A model generated the notes under the pieces. It had not been told where the DNA came from, ran no database searches, and was given only the letters and a program-made list of their open reading frames with translations. A stretch of 39,587 bases of DNA, from contig JAFAAS010000114.1 of the NCBI GenBank assembly GCA_023426435.1, positions 1 to 39,587 on the forward strand, written 5' to 3'. The stretch is from Verrucomicrobiota bacterium. GTDB lineage: Bacteria > Verrucomicrobiota > Verrucomicrobiia > Opitutales > Opitutaceae. The position numbers and the translations under genes were made by a program. This document shows positions 24,366 through 36,857 of this stretch, piece after piece (position 1 is the first letter of the stretch; every line of letters starts with the position of its first letter).

Positions 24366-26303
24366 TCAATACCTCCACGTCGCTTTCACGAGGCCGCTCG
24401 GCCCGATGTAGTCGTTGAGTCCGTTCGTGGTGACGATTTCCCGATGCTCGCCGTAAAACAAATTGCGGCCGATCAGCGCGAGCTCGAAGGACTCCGACAG
24501 CACCCACGCCAGTCGCACGTCGGCCACCGTGAATTTATCCGACGCCGGATCCGGCCGCTCGCCCACGTGCCGCACCGACACATCGAGTTCCCACGATCCC
24601 GGCAGGTCGAGGTGGGTCGTCACGGTGAACATGTGACGCGGATCGTTGCCCTCCGTGTTGCCGCGCGCCGTGTCCCGCGAATCGGGCGCATGCAGAAAAT
24701 CCAGGTCGAGATAGCGGTGGCTCGCCTTCAACATCAACCACGCCGCCGGCTGATAAAGCAGCGTCGTCTCCACCCCGTGCGATCGCGCGCGCAGGTTGTT
24801 CTTGAACGTCAACGGCAACGCGTCCGCGCCCGCCGGCTCCGTCGTGCGCAAGTCATCGTAATCGTTCGCAAACGCTGCGACGTCGAGCGACAGCCGCTCG
24901 CCCCATCGCTGCCTCCACCCGAGCTCGAACGCCCGCACCGTTTCCGCGCCAAAACGGTCGGTCGCTTCCACCACGGTGAAATCTCCCACCGCCAGAAAAA
25001 GATCATGATCCACGCGCACCGGGGGGCGAACCGCTCGCGAAACTCCCGCCCACACCGTCGTCGACGACGAAGGCGTCCACGCGCCGCGAATCGAGGGCGC
25101 AAACTCGAAGTTCGAAAAACCATTGTGCTCCAGCTTCGCCCCGGCCGTCAGCGACAAGCGGTCGGGCCGCACGGTCCATGTGTCCTGCACGAACGCGCCC
25201 ACCGTGTGCGTCGTGCGCTGTTGCGGACGCATCGTGCCCATCCCCCGATCCGCGATGTCGTCTCTCGACACGTTCAGATCCATTCCAAACAGCAGATCGT
25301 GCGCGCCCGCGGGCCGGCGATATTTCGCACTCAAAGCGGTCGTGTTGCGCCGCTCTTTCCAAAGCATCAAAATCTCGCGCAACGTGTGATCGAAGTAGGA
25401 GAGGACTTCCCAGCTTTCATGGTGCGAGATCTCTCTCCCCGCGCGCACCAGCACGTTCGCTCCCGAGATCAGGTGCTGCATCGCGTGCGATTCCGGCAGT
25501 CCTTTGTTCGTGTAAGCGTCGCCCTGCACCGTCGCGATGAGTTCGTCATCGAGAAACGAATCCACGCGAAAACCGGCTTGGGCGAAATCCACGCTCGGTT
25601 GCGTGTGCCGGCCGGCGGCATCCTTCGTCCAGTCCATCTCCGCATATTTCGCATAGACGCGATAGAACGTCCGCTCGCCTGCCCGCCCGCCGTAACGCGC
25701 CGCGACGAACAACGGATCCTCCGTGCCGCTGCCCGCGCTCGCGAGCCAGCCTTGCGTGTTGTCGGCGGACTTGGTGACGACCTGCACGAACCCATTCACG
25801 GCAAACGAACCCCACAACGCGCCGACCGGCCCGCGCACCACTTCCACCCGCTCGATATCTTCCAATAACGTGTCCTGCGCGTCCCACTGCACGCCCGAGA
25901 AAAACGGCGTGAACAAACTGCGCCCGTCCATCAGCACCGAAATCTTGTTCGCCGCTAACACGTTGAAACCGCGCGTGCTCACCGCCCAGCCTCGCGCAAA
26001 CGGTTGCGCCACGTCCACTCCGCTCGCGAGTCGCAACACTTCCGGCAGGTTCATCGCCGTCGAACGCCGGATCTCTTCGCCCGTCACCACGTCGATCGCG
26101 CCCGGCGCCGACCACCACAACTCCTCTTTCCGCGACATCGTCGTCACTTGCTGGTTGAGCAGTTCCTCCAGCGACATCGCTTTCATCGTCGCGATGCTGG
26201 CCTCCCAGCCCTGGCCAAACGCTTCCGCTCCCGCCACTCCCACCACGATCGCCATCGAGCGGCAGCACCCGAGGATGAAGCGCTGAGAGACGGAGAAGAT
26301 CAT
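24366..26303 (-). CDS. TonB-dependent receptor of the signalling cluster
   Basis: A 645-residue outer-membrane barrel. Start ATG 26303 gives a signal-peptide-like N-terminus (MIFSVSQRFILGCCRSMAIV); an in-frame GTG at 26372 abuts the upstream kinase stop and would add 23 residues. The plug domain (about 35-155) is clear: SAPGAIDVVTGEEIRRST, LPEVLRLASGVDVAQ, ISVLMDGRSLF, IERVEVVRGPVGALWGS, NGFVQVVTKSA. Barrel strands follow and the protein ends in an aromatic residue (KATWRY), as outer-membrane barrels do. An obvious TonB box was not seen. It is placed between the double hybrid kinase and YfiR, so a signalling as well as an uptake role is likely (inference). Ligand unknown. Confidence 0.9.
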   Translation of the reverse strand: MIFSVSQRFILGCCRSMAIVVGVAGAEAFGQGWEASIATMKAMSLEELLNQQVTTMSRKEELWWSAPGAIDVVTGEEIRRSTAMNLPEVLRLASGVDVAQPFARGWAVSTRGFNVLAANKISVLMDGRSLFTPFFSGVQWDAQDTLLEDIERVEVVRGPVGALWGSFAVNGFVQVVTKSADNTQGWLASAGSGTEDPLFVAARYGGRAGERTFYRVYAKYAEMDWTKDAAGRHTQPSVDFAQAGFRVDSFLDDELIATVQGDAYTNKGLPESHAMQHLISGANVLVRAGREISHHESWEVLSYFDHTLREILMLWKERRNTTALSAKYRRPAGAHDLLFGMDLNVSRDDIADRGMGTMRPQQRTTHTVGAFVQDTWTVRPDRLSLTAGAKLEHNGFSNFEFAPSIRGAWTPSSSTTVWAGVSRAVRPPVRVDHDLFLAVGDFTVVEATDRFGAETVRAFELGWRQRWGERLSLDVAAFANDYDDLRTTEPAGADALPLTFKNNLRARSHGVETTLLYQPAAWLMLKASHRYLDLDFLHAPDSRDTARGNTEGNDPRHMFTVTTHLDLPGSWELDVSVRHVGERPDPASDKFTVADVRLAWVLSESFELALIGRNLFYGEHREIVTTNGLNDYIGPSGLVKATWRY

Positions 26304-26372
26304 GGGTCGCAAAAAGCACCCAATCAGAACTCGTCCCCGCCCGTCCAGCTGCGACTCGCTTTCGCCATGCAC

Positions 26373-31421
<5,049 letters not shown>

Positions 31422-31433
31422 CTCACACCGTCC

Positions 31434-32504
31434 TCACGCCCGCGCTCCCGCCGGAGATGGCAACACGAAGTAGAATTCCGATCCGCCTTCAGGCCGCGCG
31501 ACGTAGCCGCATCGTCCTCCGTCCAGCTCGACCAACCGTCTCACGATCGGAAGTCCGAGTCCGCGCGGTGCTCCCGTTTCATGCAGACGGTGAAACGGAT
31601 GAAAAAACGTCTCGGGCTTCCCACCCGCCATCGTTCCGCTGTCCTTCACCCAAAACCGCAAACCTCCGTCGCTCGCCGCCCAGCCGACATCGATCTTCAC
31701 ATTCGCTCCCGCGTGCTGCAGCGCATTGCGCAACAGATTCGTCCACACCGCCTCCATCCACGCTTGGTGCCCCACGACTTCCGGCCACTCGTTCGGCTGC
31801 TGCAACGTCGCGCCCGCCTTCACCAACGCATGCTCGATCCGCTGAAACGCCGCCCAAAACGCATGGCTCATCTTGAAGCGCTGCGCCGGCTCGCGCGACA
31901 CCGCCGCTTTCGCCACGAAGCTCATGCGTTCGATCAATTTCACCAGCCCATCCGTCGAATCGAGAATCGGCTGCGTGAGCGGCACATTTTGCGGCGCATC
32001 GTCCGCAAGGATTTCGCGCAACATCTCCGTCGTCGTCACGATCCCGCCGAGCGGCGTCCGCAAATCGTGCGCCACACGAAACCCAAAGGTCCCCATGTCG
32101 CCGCGCAGCCGCGCGTTCTCCCGCCGCAACCGATGCTGCGCCAGCACACTGCGGAAAACCCGCTCCACCAACGCCGCCTGCCATTCTTCCCGCGACACCA
32201 CTTCCGCCGCTTCCGCCCCCGCAATCGCCGGCGGCGCCCCAAAAATCACGATCGCCCAGCGCGGCAATCCTCCCGCATCCAGCGCCTGCTGCGCCTTCGC
32301 CAGCGTATCCGCATCCGGGTTGTTCAACAGCAACAACTCCTCGCCGCGATCCCCCGCCGGAGGAGCCTCGTCGAGCGACGCGATTGCCTGCACCGCCACG
32401 CCGGGAAACGCGAGTTGCGCCGCCTGCGCCGCCACCGCGGCGAAATCCGAATCGTTGCCCCAACGCAGAATGGGAGAAATCAGTGAAGCTGTGGCCATGT
32501 TCAT
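31434..32504 (-). CDS. Soluble histidine kinase, first gene of signalling cluster
   Basis: A 356-residue kinase with no membrane helix. The N-terminal 110 residues form an alternating strand-helix pattern (VAVQAIASL, ELLLLNNPDADTLAKAQQAL, WAIVIFGAP) that could be a divergent receiver-like domain lacking a clear phosphoryl Asp (inference). HisKA follows with His146 in RVAHDLRTPLGG, then a HATPase domain with NLLRNALQHA, a WVKDSGTM box and APRGLGLPIVRRLVELDGG. The D-S-G-T form of the G1 box is slightly unusual. The start is ATG 32504 or 32498; no shine-dalgarno is visible. It sits 12 bp upstream of the double hybrid kinase and seems to open the five-gene cluster. Confidence 0.85.
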   Translation of the reverse strand: MNMATASLISPILRWGNDSDFAAVAAQAAQLAFPGVAVQAIASLDEAPPAGDRGEELLLLNNPDADTLAKAQQALDAGGLPRWAIVIFGAPPAIAGAEAAEVVSREEWQAALVERVFRSVLAQHRLRRENARLRGDMGTFGFRVAHDLRTPLGGIVTTTEMLREILADDAPQNVPLTQPILDSTDGLVKLIERMSFVAKAAVSREPAQRFKMSHAFWAAFQRIEHALVKAGATLQQPNEWPEVVGHQAWMEAVWTNLLRNALQHAGANVKIDVGWAASDGGLRFWVKDSGTMAGGKPETFFHPFHRLHETGAPRGLGLPIVRRLVELDGGRCGYVARPEGGSEFYFVLPSPAGARA

Positions 32505-32546
32505 CCGAGAAAGGGGGGTCGCGCGCTTGCCGGCGCACGACGAAAG

Positions 32547-32592
32547 GTCGCTTCGCCCGGCAGCCCGCCGGCTCCGCAGGACACGAAGCGAC
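32547..32592. repeat. Long nested inverted repeat between two minus-strand genes
   Basis: Perfect 9-bp outer arms GTCGCTTCG (32547-32555) and CGAAGCGAC (32584-32592) enclose an inner stem CCGGC/GCCGG (32557-32571). It lies in the 171-bp gap after the isochorismatase-family stop and just upstream of the signalling cluster. Read on the minus strand it is followed by CTTTCG, so it may terminate the upstream gene; it could also be a dispersed repeat or leader structure. Confidence 0.5.
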
Positions 32593-32675
32593 AGGTGCGG
32601 CAACGTTGCGTCGCGGTCATCGTCGCGACAACGCCGTTTTGCGTCAAAGCCTGCAGCTGTAACCGCGTGCCGCAT

Positions 32676-33131
32676 TCATCCGGTGCCAAACTGCTCCCGC
32701 ACAATCTTCAACGCCGGCTCCTGCAGCCCCGTCGAACTCCAACAGAGGTCGCGCTCCACCTCGCAATCGATGCCCGCATCAAAGGCCGAAAATACCACGC
32801 CCAGCACGCACGCATCCGTGTCCACGCCGCAAACGAGCGCTTTCTTGATCCCCGCCGCCTTCAACCGCTCGATGGCATCCGCATCGAGCCCATAACCGCG
32901 TTTCTCGATCACGATGTCGTCCGGCCCCGTCTCGATCACGAGCTCCGTCTCCGGCAACCCGCGCATGCACGAGGTGCGCTTCAACTTCCGATAAAACAAG
33001 GTCTCCGGATCGTTCACGAATTTCGTGAACACGCGCCGGGGAAACGTTTTCGCGCGTTCCTCGATCTTGCGGATCAGTTCTTCGGGAATCGGAAAAGCTT
33101 TTTGCAGGTCGACGATGATGATGGCGTCCAT
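32676..33131 (-). CDS. Isochorismatase-family cysteine hydrolase
   Basis: A 151-residue amidohydrolase-like enzyme of the isochorismatase/nicotinamidase superfamily. The catalytic triad is visible: Asp8 in IIIVDLQKAF, Lys77 in IVIEKRGYG and Cys108 in GVDTDACVLGVVFSAFDAG. At 151 residues it is shorter than nicotinamidases (about 180-210), and the metal-binding DxHxxxH motif of nicotinamidases is not evident, so a generic cysteine hydrolase is the safer call. The start at 33131 is fixed by the catalytic Asp near the N-terminus. It is divergent from the thioredoxin-reductase-like gene. A terminator-like hairpin ends only 11 bases before the start. Substrate unknown. Confidence 0.87.
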   Translation of the reverse strand: MDAIIIVDLQKAFPIPEELIRKIEERAKTFPRRVFTKFVNDPETLFYRKLKRTSCMRGLPETELVIETGPDDIVIEKRGYGLDADAIERLKAAGIKKALVCGVDTDACVLGVVFSAFDAGIDCEVERDLCWSSTGLQEPALKIVREQFGTG

Positions 33132-33142
33132 GGGCGAAGATG

Positions 33143-33174
33143 AAAAAGCGCCTGAGAGCGAAAAGCTCAGGCGC
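33143..33174 (-). terminator. Terminator/attenuator hairpin in the isochorismatase-family leader
   Basis: On the minus strand, 9-bp perfect arms (GCGCCTGAG / CTCAGGCGC, positions 33174 to 33148) are followed at once by five T residues (33147-33143). This has the shape of an intrinsic terminator, and lies just 11 nt upstream of the ATG at 33131. With no room for a promoter after it, the gene is likely expressed by read-through (attenuation), or the hairpin ends a separate small RNA. Confidence 0.6.
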
Positions 33175-33306
33175 AGGGGACGAAAACAGCGGGGCCATCA
33201 TAGACCCAGCCACACCGCGATGTTCCCGGCAGTTTATCGGGTCCGCACGCGCCCGATCGGTCGCGCGCGCTCCGAACCCGCGCCCGTCGACCTTGTCCCT
33301 CGCTCG

Positions 33307-34245
33307 ATGCCCACCGCCGCCACGCCCGCCACCGAACCGCCCGCCGTTTACGACGTCGCGATTGTCGGCGGCGGCCCCGCCGGCCTCAACGCCGCCCTCG
33401 TCCTCGGCCGCTGCGGACGCCGCGTGCTCGTCTTCGATTCCGGCAAGCCCCGCAACGCCCACTCGCGCGCACTCCACGGCTATCTCACGCGCGACGGCAC
33501 GCACCCAATCGAGCTCCGCGCCCTCGGCCGCCAACAACTCGACGCCTATCCGTCCGTCGAAATCCGCGACCTCGAGATTCGCACCATCTACCGCCGTGAA
33601 AACCGTTTCGAACTGATCCCCGTTTCCGATCCGCCCGTGTCCGCGCGCATCGTTCTCCTCGCCACCGGCCGCATCGATCACGTCCCGCCCAAACCCGGGT
33701 TCTCCACGTTCTACGGCCACGGCGTTTACCACTGCCCGTATTGCGACGGCTGGGAACACCGCAACGAGCCCATCGTCATCCACGGCCACGGCGAAAACGC
33801 CTTCGATCAAGCCCTGCTCCTCCTCGTTTGGAGCCGCAACGTCGTCATCTGCAGCGACGGACCCGCCCGCTTCACGCCCGCCCAAACCGAAAAACTCCGC
33901 GCCAACGGCATCCGTTTCGTCGAATCCGAAATCCTCGAGCTCCGCGGCGACGCCGAAGGCATGCTCGCCGAGGTCGCGTTCCGTGACCGCGATCCGCTTC
34001 CATGCCGGGCGTTGTTCTTCTGCTCCGACTGCGAACAAAAATCCGAACTTCCCGAAAACCTCGGCTGCGAACTTGACGACGAAGGCTCCGTCAAATGCAA
34101 CGGCCACGCCGCCACCAACGTCCCCGGCCTCTACGTCGCCGGCAACGTCCGCGGCGGCATCCACCTCGCCATCGTCGCCGCCGCCGAAGGCGCGGAAGCC
34201 GCGATCGCCATCAACCGCGCCCTCCACGAAGCCGACCTCCGCTAG
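33307..34245 (+). CDS. Thioredoxin-reductase-like NAD(P)/FAD oxidoreductase
   Basis: A 312-residue flavoprotein of the class II pyridine nucleotide-disulfide reductase family. The FAD motif is AIVGGGPAGLNAA (Gly21-Gly26 region); the redox pair is Cys143-P-Y-Cys146 in HCPYCDGWEH, where thioredoxin reductases have CATC; the NADPH-binding fold is IHGHGENAFDQALLLL, and the closing FAD motif is GLYVAGNVRGG. The ATG at 33307 (MPTAATPATE) follows a long open stretch in the intergenic gap and is the natural start. It probably transfers electrons to a thioredoxin-like or small-thiol partner not encoded here. A true thioredoxin reductase or a related disulfide reductase cannot be told apart. Confidence 0.88.
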   Translation: MPTAATPATEPPAVYDVAIVGGGPAGLNAALVLGRCGRRVLVFDSGKPRNAHSRALHGYLTRDGTHPIELRALGRQQLDAYPSVEIRDLEIRTIYRRENRFELIPVSDPPVSARIVLLATGRIDHVPPKPGFSTFYGHGVYHCPYCDGWEHRNEPIVIHGHGENAFDQALLLLVWSRNVVICSDGPARFTPAQTEKLRANGIRFVESEILELRGDAEGMLAEVAFRDRDPLPCRALFFCSDCEQKSELPENLGCELDDEGSVKCNGHAATNVPGLYVAGNVRGGIHLAIVAAAEGAEAAIAINRALHEADLR

Positions 34246-34260
34246 CTCGCCAAAACGTTT

Positions 34261-34356
34261 GCCATTCCAAGCGAAGCGAAGATTCCAGGCCTTCGTTTCG
34301 ATCCGTATGATAAACCAGCAAATCGTGTCATTCTGAGCGCAGCGAAGAATCCACGG
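34261..34356. repeat. Two copies of an AGCGAAG-type dispersed repeat
   Basis: Copy A (34261-34290) and copy B (34327-34356) share the pattern CATTC-N2-AGCG-N-AGCGAAG-N-N-TCCA and are direct repeats about 66 bp apart, differing at a handful of positions. From memory, sequences of the form GTCATTCTGAGCGCAGCGAA are common short dispersed repeats in many bacterial genomes. They fill the 141-bp gap between the flavoprotein and the second TonB-dependent receptor. Confidence 0.65.
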
Positions 34357-34386
34357 CGACATCCGCCGCGTCCACACCCCCACCTC

Positions 34387-36492
34387 ATGTCGTTTTCTGT
34401 CCGCACCTTTCACGCCTTCCTCACGGTAACACTCTCCGGGTTTATCGCTGCCACATCAGCCCAATCCGCCACTCCCGCCCCCGAGCAACTCGCCCCGCTC
34501 ACCGTCACCGCCGTTCGCGCCCTCGACGCCGCCACCCCCGTCCCATTCGCCACCACCACGGTCGACGCCGACACGCTCCGCCGCTCACCCAACATTTCCG
34601 TCGACGGCGCTCTCCGCGGCATCGCCGGTTTCAGCCTTTTCCGCCGCACCGACAGCCTTGTCGCCCATCCGACCGCGCAAGGCGTTTCCCTCCGCGGACT
34701 CGGTCCGAGCGGCGCGAGCCGTTCGCTGATCCTCCTCGACGGCGTTCCGCTCAACGATCCCTTCGGCGGTTGGGTCGCCTGGTCCAAAGTCCCGCGCGAA
34801 TCGCTCGCCGCGATCGAACTTGTCCCCGGCGCCGGCGGCACCGCCTGGGGCAACGCCGCCCTCGGCGGCGTGATCCAGCTCTTCACCGAGTCTCCCGACA
34901 CACCGCGCCAGCGCTTCGCCGCGCGTGCTGGAAGTTTCGATACGTGGGACGTCGAAGCCCAACTCGCCGCGCCCATCGGCAACGGCTCCGCCCAATTCCT
35001 CGGCCGCACGTTCTCCACCCACGGCTATTTCACCGTCGCACCCGAACGGCGCGGCTCGATCGATACGCGCGCCGCCAGCCGCGCCCGCTGGGGCACGTTG
35101 CGCTTCCGCCAGCCATTCGGCCCCGACGAAAACACCGTCGCCACACTCACCGTCCGCCGCTTCGCCGAAAACCGCGCCAACGGCACGCCTTACCAACAAA
35201 ACACCACCGACGAATCCTTCGCCTCCATCGCACTCGATTCGCGCATGTCCGAATCCTTCCGTTGGAACGCCACCGCCTACGCCCAAAGCCAGTCCTTCAC
35301 CAGCACCTTCAGCTCCGTCAACGCCACCCGCACCGCCGAAACGCCCGCGTCGAATCAATTCGACGTCCCCGCCACCGCCATCGGCGCCGCGTGGGTAGGG
35401 GAGTGGTCCCCCGATCAAAACGCCCTCACCACCTTCGGCGTCGACGCCCGCGATGTCCGCGGCGAAACCCGCGAGGAATCCGCTTACTCCAACGGCGTCT
35501 TCACCCGCCAGCGCTACGCCGGCGGACGCCAAACCATCGCCGGCGCCTTCGTCATGCACAGCCGCACCGTCGCGCCCGACCTCCGCGTCGCCGTCGGCAT
35601 CCGCGCCGACACCTGGCACGAGTCCGACGGACACCGCCGCGACTACCTCAACGCCGCTCCCGCCGGCGACGAACGTTTCCCTTCGCGCCGCGGCGAAGCG
35701 CTCAGCCCATCCGCCGGACTTTCCTACGACGTATCCGAAAACCTGCGACTCCACGCCGCCGCCCAGCACGCCTTCCGCCGCCCCACGCTCAACGAGCTCT
35801 ATCGTCCGTTCCGCGTCGGCAACGTCATCACCGACGCCAATCCCGCCCTTCGCACCGAAACCGTCACCAGCGGCGAACTCGGCCTCACCTTTCGCTCGCT
35901 CGACGCTTCGAAGCTCACCCTCGACGCCACCGTCTTCTGGAACGAACTCCGCGACGCCGTCGGCAACGTCACCATCGCCGAAGGTCCCGGCACCTTCCCC
36001 GGCATCGGCTTCGTTCCCGCCGGGGGCGAGGGCCGCCGCCGCCTCAACCTCGATCGCACCCGCGTCCGCGGCCTGTCCTTGTCCGGCGAATACGCGTTCT
36101 CCGACGCCCTCTCGTTTCACGCCAACTACCTCTACAACGACGCCACCATCACGCGCGCCTCCGTCGCCCCGCACCTCGCCGGCCTCCGCCTCGCGCAGGT
36201 CCCGCGCCACACCGCCTCCGCCGGCCTCACGTTCAACCTCAACCGCGTCACCCTCTCCCCGCGCCTCCGCTACCTCGGCGCCCAGTTCGAAGACGACCAA
36301 AACACCCTCCGCCTCGCCCCCGCCACCGTCGTCGATCTCTCCCTCACCGCGACGCTCACCCAAAACCTCGAACTCTTCGCCACCGCCGAAAACCTTTTCG
36401 ACGAACGCATCGAGACCGGCCGCTCCTCCGACAATCTCTTCAACCTCGGCACCCCGCGCCTCCTCCTCTTCGGCCTCCGCCTCACCTACTGA
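34387..36492 (+). CDS. TonB-dependent outer-membrane receptor
   Basis: A 701-residue active-transport barrel. Residues 1-27 form a signal peptide (MSFSVRTFHAFLTVTLSGFI, then SAQS). A TonB box is seen near 36-43 (APLTVTAV). The plug (about 45-165) has VDADTLRRSPN, LRGIAGFSLFRR, SRSLILLDGVPLNDPFGG and IELVPGAGGTAWGNAALGGVIQLF. The barrel fills the rest and contains HAFRRPTLNELYRPFRVG and LFATAENLFDERIETG, and the chain ends in Tyr (GLRLTY), as the assembly machinery requires. This arrangement resembles BtuB/siderophore-type receptors. There is no transporter, riboswitch or regulator next to it, so the ligand is unknown. Confidence 0.92.
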   Translation: MSFSVRTFHAFLTVTLSGFIAATSAQSATPAPEQLAPLTVTAVRALDAATPVPFATTTVDADTLRRSPNISVDGALRGIAGFSLFRRTDSLVAHPTAQGVSLRGLGPSGASRSLILLDGVPLNDPFGGWVAWSKVPRESLAAIELVPGAGGTAWGNAALGGVIQLFTESPDTPRQRFAARAGSFDTWDVEAQLAAPIGNGSAQFLGRTFSTHGYFTVAPERRGSIDTRAASRARWGTLRFRQPFGPDENTVATLTVRRFAENRANGTPYQQNTTDESFASIALDSRMSESFRWNATAYAQSQSFTSTFSSVNATRTAETPASNQFDVPATAIGAAWVGEWSPDQNALTTFGVDARDVRGETREESAYSNGVFTRQRYAGGRQTIAGAFVMHSRTVAPDLRVAVGIRADTWHESDGHRRDYLNAAPAGDERFPSRRGEALSPSAGLSYDVSENLRLHAAAQHAFRRPTLNELYRPFRVGNVITDANPALRTETVTSGELGLTFRSLDASKLTLDATVFWNELRDAVGNVTIAEGPGTFPGIGFVPAGGEGRRRLNLDRTRVRGLSLSGEYAFSDALSFHANYLYNDATITRASVAPHLAGLRLAQVPRHTASAGLTFNLNRVTLSPRLRYLGAQFEDDQNTLRLAPATVVDLSLTATLTQNLELFATAENLFDERIETGRSSDNLFNLGTPRLLLFGLRLTY

Positions 36493-36531
36493 GCCCCGCG
36501 CCCCCCGCTCCCCCCGCGCCCCCTCCGACCC

Positions 36532-36563
36532 TCCGCTCCCTCCGCTCCCTCCGCTCCCTCCGC
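36532..36563. repeat. TCCGCTCCC tandem repeat
   Basis: Three perfect 9-bp units (36532-36540, 36541-36549, 36550-36558) plus a partial unit to 36563. It lies in a purine-poor tract on the plus strand just downstream of the receptor stop. Confidence 0.7.
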
Positions 36564-36653
36564 GCCGCGCCCCGCCGTGCCGTGCCGCGCCGCGCCGCAC
36601 CGGATCTCCCGTCCTACGATCGCCCATCTCGCGACCGCCCCTCTCGCCCACAG

Positions 36654-36672
36654 TGTCACCCAATAGGTGACA
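36654..36672. repeat. TGTCACC palindrome, copy 2 (CAATA centre)
   Basis: Core TGTCACC-CAATA-GGTGACA. Its centre reads TATTG on the other strand, which differs from the TATTA of the other copies at one base, against two in direct orientation, so it may be inverted relative to copy 3, 27 bp away. The outer arms are not perfectly paired here. Confidence 0.65.
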
Positions 36673-36699
36673 GTCTCCCCGAGCGCCCCCCTGGCAAAG

Positions 36700-36718
36700 T
36701 GTCACCTATTAGGTGACA
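36700..36718. repeat. TGTCACC-TATTA-GGTGACA palindrome, copy 3
   Basis: Exact 19-bp core match to copy 1 near 1137, with similar left flanks (GGCAgAG versus GGCAaAG). It stands 140 bp upstream of the radical SAM start. Confidence 0.75.
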
Positions 36719-36857
36719 TTACGATTAGTTCCGACCGTTCTGCTCGCGTCAATTTCACGCGTAAATCGCACGGCTGAAATCGTCTGCACGCGTGTCCGTT
36801 TTTCCACTACGCGGCGCCTTGCCGTCCGCGCCCGCCGCACCACGTTGCGAGCCCGCA

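Larger units (their letters stand above)
36493..36857. other. Repeat-rich gap between receptor and radical SAM gene
   Basis: About 365 bp with no credible gene. From left: a C/T-rich stretch with 9-bp tandem repeats, a GCCGC/GCCGT pentamer stretch (36564-36600), two TGTCACC palindromes (36654-36672 and 36700-36718), then about 140 bp before the radical SAM start, the likely promoter region. GTG 36792 begins an in-frame extension of the radical SAM gene, but ATG 36858 was preferred. Confidence 0.55.

Noticed and set aside
33132..33306. Assignment to a named riboswitch class
   Set aside because: No consensus I know (guanidine, fluoride, NAD, preQ1, cobalamin) fits the sequence.
34585..36705. 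A 706-codon minus-strand frame rich in Gly and Glu
   Set aside because: Antisense to the TonB-dependent receptor, which has a full set of family motifs.
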